Of a stretch of DNA of 64,000 nucleotides, positions 1 through 12,360 are shown piece by piece. Origin of the DNA: Aurelia coerulea (taxonomy: Eukaryota; Cnidaria; Scyphozoa; Semaeostomeae; Ulmaridae); assembly GCA_039566865.1 (NCBI GenBank), contig CM076960.1, positions 14,732,501 through 14,796,500 of the forward strand. The letters are read 5' to 3'. Every line of letters starts with the position of its first letter. The first letter of the stretch is position 1. A program made the position numbers and the translations under genes. Below the pieces are notes generated by a model. It worked only from the letters and a program-made list of their open reading frames with translations. It was not told the DNA's origin and did not search any database.

Positions 1-2345
1 TGATTCATGGACAGTTCTAAACGCATTTGTCATTAATAGTGTTTGCGCTTCGTATTATTTCTCGCATTTTTATCGCATGAAAAGTGATTTCTTGGTCAGG
101 TTGCATTTGACATGGTTTGAGGTTACTCTTTATTCTTGTTGGCCTATTGATAGAAACACTGAAAATATGATATTTCTTCACTCTAAAATGATCCTGAAAA
201 GCAAATGATTCAGTTTCCAAAATGTACATTTGCAAACTTCACTGCCGAGAGGAACGCAAGATAATACATGAATAAAGTTGTACACATTTTTCGTAGTTGT
301 TGCCAATCTCACCAAAGTCAAAACTTCGTTTCCACTGGATACGGTACACGCTTCTATAACTAAGAAACTTATCTTAAGAATCAAGTACTTGCGAAAATCA
401 TTGCCATCTTTCGAAAAAGCATGGGGGACTCTTTTATAAGATAGTATGTTTAAGGATTTTTGATGGATTTGATCCAAAACCAAAATGATTTTTGTCAAGG
501 TGTACGCGAGTTTCAGGTCCCCAGCTCATATGGCTTGAGAATAAAGAGGGGACACTTTGTGAATAAAGAGGGGGGCATTTCACGAGGAATAGGAATGCTC
601 AAGTATTCCAAGAAATATCTTTCGTTGGAAACCATCCAAAAGATGTATTGTAGTGCAGTAGATTCATGTGCTGGTGATACCATTCTTAGAAAATAGCAAA
701 AGCTGCAAAATTGAGCAGCACGTATGATCGTTAAAAACAGTCCCTTCGATCAAACATCGTTGCCATTAAAACAGTCAAAGAAATTATTGACTTCGAGGCA
801 GCATAGTTTAGACAGCCTTGAATGGGCTTGCATCTCCCTACATGCAGTCTATGTTTCACAAATTGTCCGATTCTTGCAATCGGACCTTACGTAATACCAG
901 TACTGACCTTCAGGATTCCACTATGTAAGACCTCAAATGGGCAGCGGAGCTTTTCGTATCGAGGGGTTACTGTTTGTAACCAGTTGTTTGTAACCAGTTG
1001 AGCTATGAAGTCAAAACTGCTCCTTCGCTAGCTACTTTCAAAACGAGGCTAAAAGCATTTTGGAAAGATCAAAGAGGTTGATAATTTAATTCAACGTTCA
1101 GCGCATTACGTTTGACTTTCGAGTCCCTTTTTTATATATGTTTCTTTCTTTTATAGGATCTACATTCTACAAGTTTGTTTGTTGATACATTTGTCATTAG
1201 GTTAAATATGTTTTAAGCAGGGCACGTTGTAAATCAGTTAATTTATATTTACTGAATGTATTTAACCCAGTTAAAATAAATCAAAATGAAATGAAATGAA
1301 TGAGATACCCCCCTAGTTTCCCCAAAGTTTCAAAAAGCCTAGTCTGGATGTCTGGATGTCTGGATATGGTTAAAGTAAAATAACAAAAAGGGGATTTCTT
1401 GGTGGGGGCTCCTTCGTGGCCCCTAGAGATCGGGGGCTCTTACTTTTTGAACTAAAGGTAACTATAGTCCGCTATGCCACTGATTCTAAATTCAACAATT
1501 CCGTTGACGGCAAAAATTTGAGGAACACTCAATGCAATTTATTATTTTCGAGAGACTGGCATAATAACTGGCATACATTTTCAAAAATTATGCTTTACAA
1601 ACAGGACTTTCTGTAATCTTGGAAAACGTCCCCAAATAATATATGGTGAAGTGCCTCCTCCCTCCCCCAGAACTCTGGGACATCGTTTGAAAGGTTTCTT
1701 ATTCGTTCACAAAATACTTGAGCTTATCCCTCATAACATGTGCACATTTGTTACTAAGATTGAAACGGTGAGGCCTCATACGTCAAAGCAAGATAAAATA
1801 GTGAAAGGCTATCATCATAGAGACCCGCTTGGGTGTGAAAGTGCGCATTTGGTTCACACGCTTGGAAGTCCTAGATACTCGGTTACAAATCCAGCTGTTT
1901 TCAACTCAATATGTTTACACAAGGGATTCACGCAATATAGCCGGCGCACAGCTTCAACGCTCCTCCGCTAGTTGATCCAATGAACGCTTACATACAGATC
2001 TAACGCTTGGATGCAAATGAAATGCTGTGAATGTGTCAAGGAGCGGGGCGATCTATCTACGGGGAATTGGCCAAGAAAAAATCCCTCTTCGACCTGAAGA
2101 GAAAAGTCACTATGTGATGGTTGATGGTCCAAGAAACGACAATTTTAACGCAGATGAAATGGGGTAACAGGGCCCGCAATGGTGAATTTTCCCTTCCCTG
2201 GAGCCTTCATTTGTTGCAGGAGTTAAAACTCATAAATCTCCACCCGCCTCGGGATTAAGTTCCTTTGCTTGTTAGATTAACTTTGCTCTGCATTATACCT
2301 CGCTGAGCATGTACGAGAAGCGCCAAGAGAGGTGTCGGAATAGGG
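1..2345 (+). repeat. Left arm of a long imperfect inverted repeat (foldback)
   Basis: Segments of this arm are the reverse complement of segments at 4180-8537, in collinear inverted order. 1-505 pairs with 7309-7800 plus 8521-8537. 1486-1650 pairs with 6690-6870. 1740-2190 pairs with 4663-5090. 2190-2345 pairs with 4180-4375. The arm is cut by the window start, so its true end is unseen. A LINE fragment (573-1300) is inserted only in this arm. Pairing is near-perfect at the outer end (1-60) and weaker inward. No transposase frame is visible. It could be a foldback or MULE-type element with very long TIRs, or an inverted segmental duplication. Confidence 0.8.
573..1300 (+). pseudogene. Degenerate 3' fragment of a CR1-like LINE
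   Basis: The fragment is closely similar to the LINE at 62155-63624, starting at the segment encoding the region after the reverse transcriptase catalytic core (RGIGMLKYSKKYLSLETIQ) and running through the same 3' UTR. The frame is broken by several stops and frameshifts. The 3' end reads AAATAAATC followed by a short AAATG microsatellite, as is common for CR1/L2 tails. The 5' end is truncated. It is an insertion in the left foldback arm, because the right arm lacks it. Confidence 0.8.
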
Positions 2346-4179
2346 GCTTCATTATTACTAGACTGCTAACCAATGGAGAGATGCATTGAACATGAAAATA
2401 CTGGAATATTTTTCTGCTGAGACTATTAAAGCAGTTGAATGATATCTCAAATTTAAACAGACTCCCTGCCCTCTCAATTGCAGAATATCAAGAAGGTGAA
2501 AGCTAAAAAATGTTCCACGTATGGTAGGGAAGGGGGATGCTACCGACTCTTGGTTTCCCAACAGAAGTGTTTTTCTAAGGTTGTAATTGTTGATCAATAA
2601 AATAATAGATCGGGAGAGGCAGCTTTCTTCCAGATTTCTTACTTTGATCCCATTAACAAATAAAGAGTGCAAGCAAAGGTAATGAGCTTGGAGATGTGAG
2701 AAAGTGGAGATATCTGGGCGAACCTCAAAAGGTAACTATTGGAGCAAATTACCCTTTGTCTTCAGGAACCACCTTTATTTCATCAAAAACTAAAAATACT
2801 CTTTCAATAACAATTTAGCAAAGTTTTTGGAAGTGGGGGTGTATTTACCCCCCCCCCCCCCCTCATACCCTCCCCAGGCTCCACCACTGAAAGAGTAGGG
2901 ATGTGCTACCAGACGCTCAGAAGCCAAATCTATAAATTGGTGTAAAAAAATGGGTGCAAATTATTTGATAAATTTGTTTTAATTGAATGACTCAATAATC
3001 AAATGTTTTAATTGGATGACTTGAAAGCGAATGTAGCTATCTCGCTGTGACCCTACCGTTTGAAGCTCCAGAAATCTTAACAATTTTCAAAATTACAGCG
3101 TATTTATATTTCAACTAATTTGAGCATTTAACGTCAACAAAGTTTTAAATCTTCAACCAGGAGAGTGAAAGATTCTTTCTTGCTATCCTGATGTAGACAT
3201 AAACTAAGTCTTCCTTGAAAATTATTCTGTGATTGCTAGAGAAGATTAGAAATTAAAATGGTTTTATGTCTTTTTCCTCAAAACTTTCTTCAATTCTTAG
3301 ACAAGGAGAACAGCGCTCCAATTCTGAAATATTGAATGATTTCAGAAAGCTCTAGTGGTAGAGTTGTTAGCCACTCAGTTCAACGAAATAGTTCATACTT
3401 CTCTAAAATTTGGAACATATGCCCAAAATGTAAGCAAAATTGATCATAGCTAAAGAAATGACTACCTTTGATCCCGGCTTTAGGTTTGATCTTTCTCATC
3501 GCAATCCAACCCTAGTAACGTAGATTCTTTGTATTTTCAATGCCCTTTCATAAGTCTTTTTCAAAAAGATTATGTATGAACATCACTGTTCTGACTATTC
3601 CCTCTGACCTGAGGAGGAAATGAGGGTTACAGCTCCTTTATTTTCCAATCATTTTCAGTTCCCCTGTTTTATCAAATGTAACAAAATTGGCCGACATGCA
3701 ATTTTCCGGATTGTTTTTGTTGTGTCCAAGAAATTACGTTTTTGTGAAATTTTACCTTGAAAAGTGCGAAACACTGGCAATAGCAAGCGTTAACGGAGTA
3801 GGATGAGAAGTAAATGAGGGTTTTGGGTCAACAATCGTAGAAAGGTTTTGGGGTCACGCCTTTTGCTTTCAAGGAAACCATTTAATTCATGTCATGCTGT
3901 AACAGGAATATGTAGAATTTTGCTTTGCGTACCTAACAGCGAGTAACACGAGAGCATAGAGATGTGTCTCGCTATGGTCAGGCCAGGGTATGGGGTGTGG
4001 CCTTGGTTTAGGGTTGGGTTGGCCAGGGTTCGTTATGCCGAATATCAATGACAATGATTACAGTATTACTAACACATGATTGCAACGGCAAAGACCTAGA
4101 GATATTTCCCTCTTTTCTAAATATTCAGAACAACCCCATAGACTTCTAATGCGCATTTTACACGGATCTTTGGAAGTAT
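2346..4179. other. Spacer between the foldback arms, no gene seen
   Basis: No open frame looks like a protein. A C-run lies at about 2849-2862. Around 3340-3490 there are weak tRNA-like promoter motifs (TAGTGGTAGAG and, later, TTTGATCCCGG) that might be a decayed SINE, but spacing and folding are poor. The remainder is AT-rich unique-looking DNA. Confidence 0.5.
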
Positions 4180-4375
4180 TAGCAAAAATGACAGCAGACA
4201 CCTCTCTTAGTGCTTCTCATGCAAGTTCAGCAAGTCATAATGTAGAGCAAAAAGGTAATCAAAAAAGTAAAGGAGCTTAAACCAGAGGGGGAGAGGAGAT
4301 GTATTAGCTAAGCCCTTTCAACAAATGAAGGCCCCAGGGAAGGGAAAATTCATCATCTGCGGACCCTGCTACCCC

Positions 4376-4662
4376 GGGGGGGTACTTGACCAGGTTTTGG
4401 TCGGGGACGTGCCATCGAAGCTTCAAAAACATACCCGTTCCTTATACCAATTTTCCGAAAAAGTATACCCGAACTTATACCAATTTTGCGAAAAAGTATA
4501 CCCGACTTTATACCAATTTTCCGAAAAAGTATACCAAAATCGTTCCTAAAACCAAAATCGCGAAAATCGATACCATTCCTTGTACCAAAATTGCGAAAAT
4601 CGATACCCTTCCCGATGGCACGTCCCCGTACCCAAAATACGTGAATTACCCCCCCCCCCCGG
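4376..4662. mobile_element. G/C-tract-ended MITE with an 11-bp target duplication
   Basis: The 287-bp element begins with a G run plus TACTTGACC and ends with a C run. It is bracketed by CCTGCTACCCC at 4365-4375 and 4663-4673. The left foldback arm (near 2175-2190) has the matching site only once, confirming an insertion. The interior holds a short tandem motif around ATACCAATTTTCCGAAAAAG at about 4443-4530. The 11-bp duplication would fit a MULE-like transposase. No coding capacity. Confidence 0.7.
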
Positions 4663-5095
4663 CCTGCTACCCCATTTCATCTGCATTGAAAATTTTGGTT
4701 TCTTGGACCATCAAAAAGCGGTGTCTCTTTTCAGGTCGAACAGGGGATTTTTCTCTTGGCCAATTCCCCTGTAGTTACGTGGCCCTGCTCTTTGATATAT
4801 TATTCAAAGCATTCCATTTACATCGAAGCGTTAGATTTGTATGCAAGCGTTGAGTCAGTCAAATAGCGGAGGAGCCTTGAAGCTGTGCGCAGGCTTTATT
4901 GCGTGAATCTCTTGTGTAAGCCTATTGTTGGAAACAGCTGGATTTGTAACGGAGTATCTAAGCGTTTGGACTATAGTGCACACTTTCGCATCTAAGCGGG
5001 TCTCTATGATGATAGCCTTTGATTACTTGACTATTCTATCTTGCTTTGACGTACGAGGCCTCGTGATGCTTAGTCTTTAAAATGCTAAACGTGAT

Positions 5096-5770
5096 CTCAT
5101 TGCCTGGGGGAGGGGTACTTAGTGTATTTGTCCGATGGGGATGTGCCGTTCTTCAGGGTATCGTCTTTCACCTATTTCATTTCATCTAGAAGGTAGTATC
5201 AAAAGAAGGCAATTTATCTGGAGCAGGTTATCAAAACATGTCACATTGGGAAATAGTGTTAGATCAGGTTGTTATTTAGTCCAAATCCTGTGTTTTGGAC
5301 CCGGGGGGGGGGGGGGGGGGGGGTACTTAGTATATTTGTCCGATGGGGATGTGCCGTTTTTAAGGGTATCGTTTTCACCAATTTTTTCTAGCACAGGGTA
5401 TCAAAATGAGGCAATTTTTCTAGAGCAGGTTGTCAAAACATGTTAAAGGGGAATATTCTGCTAGATCGGGTCATTTTTCGGTCAAATTTCATGTTTTTGA
5501 GTATACTTTTCGCCAATTTTTTCTAGAACAGGTTATCATTTTAAGCGAAAAATTCTGGAGCAGGGTAAAAAAAAAATTTTTTCGTGGGCACACCCCCGTA
5601 CAAATTTAAGTCAAGTACCCCCCCCCCCGGGGTTTTGGAGTATACTTTCGACTGATTTTTTCTGAAACCGGGTATCGTTTGGAGGGAGCAATTCTTGAGC
5701 AGGTTGAAAAAGATTGTCGTGGGAACCCCCCTTTATAAATTTAAGTCAAGTACCCCCCCCCCCCCCCCGG
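5096..5770. repeat. Cluster of nested G/C-tract repeat elements
   Basis: Repeated module: a G run, TACTTAG, then CCGATGGGGATGTGCCG, seen at about 5105 and 5304. Inverted ends (AAGTCAAGTACCCCC) occur at about 5610 and 5750. The long G run at 5302-5322 and C run at 5752-5768 are the ends of these units. They are related to the element at 4376-4662. The pattern suggests one copy inserted into another. Confidence 0.6.
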
Positions 5771-6869
5771 GTCTCATCGTTCTGAAATCTGTTTGTGGCT
5801 TTTTTCATTTACCTTTTCTATTTTATTTTTGCAGCTTTTCTTTTCTTTAACTTAGTCATTCCATTCTGTAAGTTGTGTTATCTTGCTTATGCTCGTTGTT
5901 ATCTTGATCACTTACGTAGATATTTGGTAGGAGTGGCTTACGTGGCAGGTTGCAGGCTGACTCCTTTTTTGACAACATATTTTGGAGCTTGTGTTCAAGA
6001 TCAAAGATATATTACTGATGCATTCATATATGACCGATTCTAACTTTTACTATTTGTAATACTAGTTGTACCAATTAAAAAGGCCCTGCATTGAAATTAC
6101 TCACATGCATCTTAATGACACTGGTCGTTTTCTATCTAAAAAAGGACGTATCTCTATATGTATTCAAAAAGGGCGTTTCCCTAAAATATAAAGGGCGTGA
6201 TCCCAAACACTTTCCGGGAGCTTCGTCTCCGGACCCCGACATCGATACAGAAATGTTCCTCCAAGTTTTCGGGGGAAATCACGTTGTGAGCACGAAAGTA
6301 AAAACGTGCTTTTACTGTAAATTTTGTGTCTGTAAGATGTTAATTTTGAGTAAAAAGTTCATTTTCACATCACAGACAAGTTATCTATTTAGGATAAAAA
6401 CTACATTAAAACGTTTAAGCTCCACAGCTTATGAGATGTGAAAATGCTGGCCGATGGCTTGGTTTTGATTCATTTTATAATCTGGTCGAAAAATGTGCAT
6501 CGATGCGGTATTAAAGAATTCAAAGTTGGATTTTTGAACTAGAAAATTTTTTTTCTCAATCGATACAATTTTTTTTCAACTGATGCACCCAAATTTAGAA
6601 AGAAATAAAGACCACGTCTTATTCTAAATTGGCTCTGTGACAATTGCTCCAATCATGTATTACAATTGCCATTTGACCACTGATTTTAAAACTACCATTA
6701 TTTGGGGACGTTTTCCAAGCTTACAGAAAGTCCTGTTTGTCTTCATGATATTTTTGAAAATGTATGTCAAATATCATAACAGTTTCCCGAAAATGATAAA
6801 TTGCATTGAATGCTCATCAAATGTAAACCTTTATCGTCAACATTATCAATCAATTTAGAATTTAATTTG

Positions 6870-7300
6870 GGCCAGTACTGAAATTACTCAGACGTTCTTC
6901 TGAATTTCTTCTTATGAAGTACTCTTGTAAAAATTTGAAAACAAAGCTTTAGAAGCCTTTCCAGTGTTTAGACATGACTCAAGTATCTTCTGAGACACCC
7001 ATTATTTATAAGAAACTAAGGTCCGGGTCTTTAAGGCAGTTTCTTAATTTTTTCTTAGAATTTAAACTGCAGGTAGGGGAGTTTCTTAAGTTTCAAAGAA
7101 TTGAGTTTATCATTTCTTTTTAGCTGTTTCTAATAAAAAGATGTGAATATAAAGAAAATTTTCCTGTATCAAAATAGATGGCTCTGAAGTTATATTTTTC
7201 CAGTATTGGAGTTTCTTATTTGTTGGTGATCTGACAGTTGAGTTTCTTATCAGCAGTTTCTTACAAAAAAATAGGTGTAGTGCGGCATTTCATCTCCAAA
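6870..7300. repeat. GTTTCTTA-rich dispersed repeat
   Basis: Starts with GGCCAGTACTGAAA and holds many copies of GTTTCTTA and AAGAAACT. Related sequence occurs near 10095-10130, 10990-11215, 36400-36490 and 49260-49510. AAGAAACTAAGGTCCGGG (7011-7028) recurs in part at 10099 and in inverted form near 36455. Non-coding, short and palindrome-rich, probably a MITE family. Confidence 0.5.
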
Positions 7301-7800
7301 AAATCTCTACACCTTGGCAAAATCATTTTGGTTTTAAATAGAATCTATCAAAAATCCTTAAAAACCTTTTTGCTATGAAAGAGTTCCGCATGCTTTTTTG
7401 AAAGAGTGCAATGATTTTCGCAAGTACTCGATTCTTAACATAAGTTTCTTAGTTATAGAAGCGTGTACCTTATCCAGTGGAAACGAAGTTTTGACTTTGG
7501 TGAGATTGGCAACAACTACGAAAAATGTGCACAACTTTATTCATGTATTATCTTGCGTTCCTCTCGGCAGTGAAGTTTGCAAATATACATTTTGGAAACT
7601 GAATCATTTGCTTTTCAGGATCATTTTAGAGTGAAGAAATATCATATTTTCAGTGTTTCTATCAATAGGCCAACAAGAATAAAGAGTAACCTCAAACCAT
7701 GTCAAATGCAACCTGACCAAGAAATCACTTTTCATGCGATAAAAATGTGAGAAATAATACGAAGCGCAAACACTATTAATGACAAATGCGTTTAGAACTG

Positions 7801-8520
7801 CAGGGGCGGGCAAGTACTGTAAAATATTTGACCCCATGTTTGTCCAGAGGAATTGAAAAAAATAACCGGTGCTTTTATCAAATAGTACGACTTTCGTGCC
7901 CAGAACAACCAGTTTTTGGGACAAAGGTGAAATTTGAATATTACGAATAGTACGACTTCGTATTCCATCAGTTTGTTACAAAAATCAAGTTTCCCAACCT
8001 CCTATCTAATCAAAATTCTGAAGTTTACCTGTAAGCTGGTTCGCCCTTTGTCCGCCAAATTTAGGCAGAAAAGACTAGTATTTCAAATTTTTCACATAAG
8101 TGATTCTACCTTTGTCCGTCAAATTTACGGAAAAAAGACCAGAAATTACGATTTTCCACTAAAGCGGTTCTACCTTTGTCCGGCAAATTTCCGAAAAAGA
8201 GGCCAGAATTTCTAATTTTTCATCAACGCGGTCCTATCATTGTCTGGCAACCGGTTTTGGGACACTTGTACTTTCATATCTATAATTACTACTTGCTTTG
8301 GAAAACAGTAGTAGGTCGAAACTACCGGTTTTGGGGACAAACATCGTCAGTGATACATAATGTTCAAAATAGTCCTTCAAATTGAAGAAAAATAACAGCT
8401 GAAATTTGCCATCAAAAACGACCAGTTTTTGGGACAAAGGTGGTGCGAAATTTTTTCATGAACTACCGGTTTTCGGACAAAGGTAGGGCCATCCTTCCTA
8501 GTGTGACATGCCCGCCCTTG
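7801..8520. mobile_element. 720-bp non-autonomous DNA element, 6-bp target duplication
   Basis: Ends are CAGGGGCGGGCA (left) and TGCCCGCCCTTG (right), imperfect inverted repeats. GAACTG flanks both sides (7795-7800, 8521-8526), and the left foldback arm shows the uninterrupted site at about 12-17. A right end of the same family (GTGTAACATGCCCACCCTTG) is present at 16592-16611. The interior repeats CTTTGTCCG and GGGACAAAGGT motifs. No transposase frame. Confidence 0.75.
8046..8238. repeat. 64-bp tandem repeat, 3 units
   Basis: CTTTGTCCG followed by CAAATTT starts units at 8046, 8110 and 8174. The units lie inside the 720-bp element and vary between copies. Subterminal tandem motifs of this kind are common in hAT-like and other DNA transposons as transposase-binding sites, but that role is only inferred. 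Confidence 0.65.
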
Positions 8521-8537
8521 GAACTGTCCATGAATCA

Positions 8538-9967
8538 CCGACCTTTCGACCTCAATGTAGACACTTCTGGCTAATGTTAGATTCTTTCAACATGCACGCT
8601 ACGCGAAAAGAAAAACGTTTTGCTATTTTTCTGCTGCCAAAATGCATCAAGCCATGACAATCCATGATCTCACTGTGTGTCTTCCGTTACTATCATCGCA
8701 TTGATGATTTGGAGTTCAGCACATGTGCACATGGAACGCTTACGTTCTTGGCACGACGGCCTATATTTGCAAAACATTGGGCAGATGAATGAACCTTCTC
8801 TATCTTATATCCTGAATGGTTGGAGCATGACATGACAATTTAACTTGACATCTTTACTACTGATTTGCTTATGGCTCACATTCATGGAAATCGTAGGAGA
8901 TGATGTGGGCAAGAGATTCAAGCAAGCGGCAGTTTGGCGCCAACCTTTCCCGCACTTTTTAGTCAATGCATGGATGCCGTTCAGATTCTGGTGAGTGATT
9001 TGTGATTTATAGCTATGAATTTTAGAGGCCCAATTGTCTTAAAAGTAAACGAGAGGCTTTTGATGTGACATACTTTTATTCATGGAGGCTATATAGTGAC
9101 GCTGGGTCAAAAGCCAATAGCCTGAATTATTTTGATCCAACAATAAAAGTGCATCATCATTATATCCCTATAATATTTCTGGCACAAGTGATTAGCTTTT
9201 ACCAGAAACTTCCTCTGCACAAAAAACGTTAAATTTAGGGACATCAATCACAATGTTCGTTTTACCAATGTAGGCTTATCTTCTTGCTGTCATTAACTAC
9301 CACCGCTGCACAGGCTTGATGAGGCTGTTCCTGGTTTGGGACAGATGTGGTGCGAAGTAGCTAGCCTCTCCTGGATGTGTAATCCCGCTATTGTTTCAGC
9401 GGTGATGTGTTGAAATATGAGTCCTGCATGATCGGTGCTTCAAAGAACCATCGGATTACCGCTAACCGATTAAGCTGTCATCAGGATTATGTGATCAGCT
9501 ATCACACGCGAGTTCTGACAGAAAAATAAGGATTCTGATTGGTCAATATGCTCAATCATGATTGTAACTCAGGATTGTTATTAATCATGATGGAAGCTGG
9601 TTGGTTATGTACTTGTTTCTGGTTATGAGATGATTTTTCTGGTTACTTTATGGATTCCGTTCATAGTTTATATAGTCGCAAATCAACCACACTTTCACCA
9701 ACAAAGTTTTGAACAGTAAGTTTTGACTTGGAAGTAGTTAACGATTTTGCAGGAGGAGATAAATAACAGTCTGGTGTAAAGCCATTCAAATATCAAAGCG
9801 CGCTTCGTTTTTCGTTTGACTTGTGAAGTAGTTAACGATTTTACAGGAGGAGATGACTTCCTGAGAGATTAAAAGGTGATGAAGTTTATTTTGAGGTCAA
9901 ACTATAAGGATTAATTTCCTATCAATAGTTTAGTTTTACTTCAAGAGGTGATGAATACATGAATGAG
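8538..9967. other. Intergenic stretch with a short direct repeat
   Basis: No recognisable gene. A direct repeat of about 35 bp (GAAGTAGTTAACGATTTT followed by ACAGGAGGAGAT or GCAGGAGGAGAT) occurs at about 9731 and 9825. Confidence 0.5.
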
Positions 9968-10090
9968 TGAATGACATTGAGGCGGGCGGTTCATGTGCGA
10001 ACTGACATTGAGGCGAGCGATGAATCGCTCACCTCACCAACCCGAGGCGGGCGTGGAGGCGGGCGCGGGCGATCGCCCGCCTTAAATGGC
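9968..10090. other. Isolated GC-rich, CpG-rich block
   Basis: About 120 bp with repeated GAGGCGGGC and GAGGCGAGCG motifs, ending in a palindromic GGGCGATCGCCC, set in AT-rich DNA. It could be a small unmethylated CpG patch, a promoter or a transposon end. No gene start can be tied to it. Confidence 0.4.
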
Positions 10091-11221
10091 CAGGCCTGCA
10101 AGAAACTAAGGTCCGGGGCTGGTAGGTACCTACCATTGTTTCATAATTTTATGACAGTATTGTTCAGGGATGTAGGAAGCATCTCAAACTTGGGGGGCAC
10201 GGCACTTCAGGGCACTTTTATCATGAAGCTAAAGGGCAATTGTGGAAAATAAAAAGGACACTTCTTTGTTTAATGCAAAATCTTGGGGACACGTGCCTCC
10301 ATCCAGTGCCTCCCCGGTTCCTATGTCTCTGTTTTTGTTACCAAAAGATTCTAAGGTGCTTCTTATATTTTTCCAGCTGGAAATGTAGACAAGTTAATTC
10401 ATTTTTTGTTATGAGGGCTCTCAAATTGCTTATTAAGGTCTCAAAACAAGTAATACAATAATTCGCACTCAAAATAATGTCAAAACAGTTCCAATCACTG
10501 TATGTATCAAAACATTTTTGAATGACTCAGGAAAATCAAAGCTGCAAATTACAACAGTTTCCTATTTCTATTAAAGCATTTTCAATCTTGGTAGGATGGT
10601 TTATCAACTTACAAAAATTGAGCATTCCATCTCTTATAAGCTGCTTCTTGTGAAAAAAGCAAGCGCAAGTCAAGATCTGGAACTCTATTCTAGATCTAGA
10701 TTATTTTACGGGTTATTTTGAAAAAATTTGAAATAGCAGCCCACGTTTAGGGAGGGGTATGAATGATTCTGTCATAGCCCTTGCTGCAATGTGAATCTCA
10801 ATTAGAACCCTTTTGTCTTTGCGCGCTCTGGAGATATTGAAGAAAATAATGTTAGCACATAACATAAATCTTTAACAAACGAAAGACTGTTTGTCAACAC
10901 AGCAACGTAAAAGTTATTATGCATACACAGTATCCGTTATCCGTAATGCCCTTTGTGCAAATTGAAATAGCTTCCAGCACACGTTTTTCATAAGAAACTC
11001 TTTATAGAAACTCAACTCTCTGATAACAAAATACTGGCCAAATTATTCAAGAAACTCTTTTCCTTGTATCAAGGAAATCTATGGCACTTTTATTTTTACT
11101 TGTTTCTTGTACATGTATTTTTTTTAAGAAACTTATAAGAATTTGGGCCAGTACTGAAAGTTTCTTATCAGATTTTCAATAGTCAGTTTCTTACAAGTTT
11201 CTTAAAAGTTCCATTGGCAGT
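10091..11221. other. Repeat-rich intergenic stretch, no gene seen
   Basis: 10170-10320 carries GGGGGGCACGGCAC and GGGGACACGTGCC modules. Similar modules occur in inverted orientation at about 44255-44575 (CGGGGGCACGTGC and CCGTGCCCC), so this is a dispersed element. 10990-11215 is rich in GTTTCTTA repeats. The rest is unassigned. Confidence 0.45.
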
Positions 11222-11232
11222 CGTCATTTTCA

Positions 11233-12349
11233 AGGTTGGTAAAACGCAGGTTTCAGGCCAAAGGGCTGTGGCTAGAGGCAAGGGGCCTGCTATTAGTGAC
11301 CAATCATTTAAATGGGTTTTCTAGAACAAAACACGATATTGAACCCATGTAGATGCCCTCTGCAATAAATAGGGCAGCTATAGATTATCCAAACTCAAAA
11401 CAATCATGCTCGACAAGAAAATTATAAGATAAGAAGTGGGTACAAAATTAAAAGTACCTGTACAAAAATACAAGGCTAAACTTGGCCTTGTACAGGCCAA
11501 GTTTTAGCCTTGTAGAGGGGATTATGACCTTGTTATAACCTTGTACTAACCTTGGAAGAAAATTACAAGGCTATCAGTAAGATTCCAAGCTGCAACCAGT
11601 CTGACACAAGGTTTCCACAAGGCTTCTACAAGGCTAATTAGCATTTTTCAAGCCATTTACAAGGTTACAGCAAGGCTATTCCAGGCTATAACAAGGTTAC
11701 AAGGCCATAACTACAAGGCTTGTACATGGCTATTACATGGCCTTGTATTTTCGTACAGGTAGTGCTACAAAAACCTAGAGTCGGGTTTCTTAACGGCAAA
11801 TATCAGAAAGAAGGAGACTTGGAAAAGAATGAAACAGATTAAACGATCTGTCGGTATTTGACAGAAATGGAGGAAGTAACCAATGTTTGCGATTATATCG
11901 TTGTTCATGAATTATTTTCTTGGCCATTTGTTGGACTAGCAAAGCACACCCATTTTTATTCATTCCATTGTCCACATTAGGCAAGCATAATGTATTTTCA
12001 TTCAGTCCTGAAGTTTTTAAAAACAAATGACTTGAGGAAAAATTGGAGGTCTATGAACAGGAAAAAGAAACTGACAAACGTCACTGTTCCTTTAGCCTTA
12101 TTTGTTACTGCTTGGGTCTGGATTGTGAAATACAATACAATATAATACAAGACAACACAGTAGGCTATTTATTTACCTATTATGATCTGATCCTTATATC
12201 AGGTCATGCATTTAAAATTATCACTATAACCAGAAGTTTAAAATAGTAGGCACCTTGCCTCTAGCCACAGCCCTTTGGCCTGAAACCTGCGTTTTACCAA
12301 CCTGCAAGCCTGCGTTTTACCAACCTGCAAACCTGCGTTTTACACTTGC
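11233..12349. mobile_element. MULE-like non-autonomous element, 11-bp target duplication
   Basis: CGTCATTTTCA occurs at 11222-11232 and again at 12350-12360. Inside, about 48 bp at 11234-11281 (containing GGTTGGTAAAACGCAGG) is the reverse complement of 12250-12302. The right end carries extra direct copies of a 22-bp unit (CCTGCGTTTTACCAACCTGC) at about 12285-12345. A target duplication of 9-11 bp is typical of Mutator-like elements, so the class is inferred. No transposase frame is visible. A second MITE (11457-11759) is nested inside. Confidence 0.7.
11457..11759. mobile_element. TA-flanked MITE with internal AAGGCTA repeats
   Basis: TIR begins CCTGTACAAAAATACAAGGC at the left and is mirrored at the right (11740-11759) with one change. 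It is flanked by TA on both sides (11455-11456, 11760-11761), as for Tc1/mariner-type insertion. The interior is built from many ACAAGGCTA / AACCTTGT motifs in both orientations. Nested in the MULE-like element. Confidence 0.7.
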
Positions 12350-12360
12350 CGTCATTTTCA

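Larger units (their letters stand above)
4180..8537 (-). repeat. Right arm of the long imperfect inverted repeat
   Basis: This is the inverted partner of 1-2345. It is longer than the left arm because of later insertions: a G-tract element (4376-4662), a cluster of G-tract elements (5096-5770), a GTTTCTTA-type repeat (6870-7300) and a 720-bp element (7801-8520). The left arm serves as the empty-site control for each. The arm may continue beyond 8537, since its partner is cut by the window edge. Confidence 0.8.

Noticed and set aside
4386..4853. A 155-codon open frame as a gene
   Set aside because: It is produced by the short tandem motif in a G-tract MITE and runs across the element boundary into foldback sequence.
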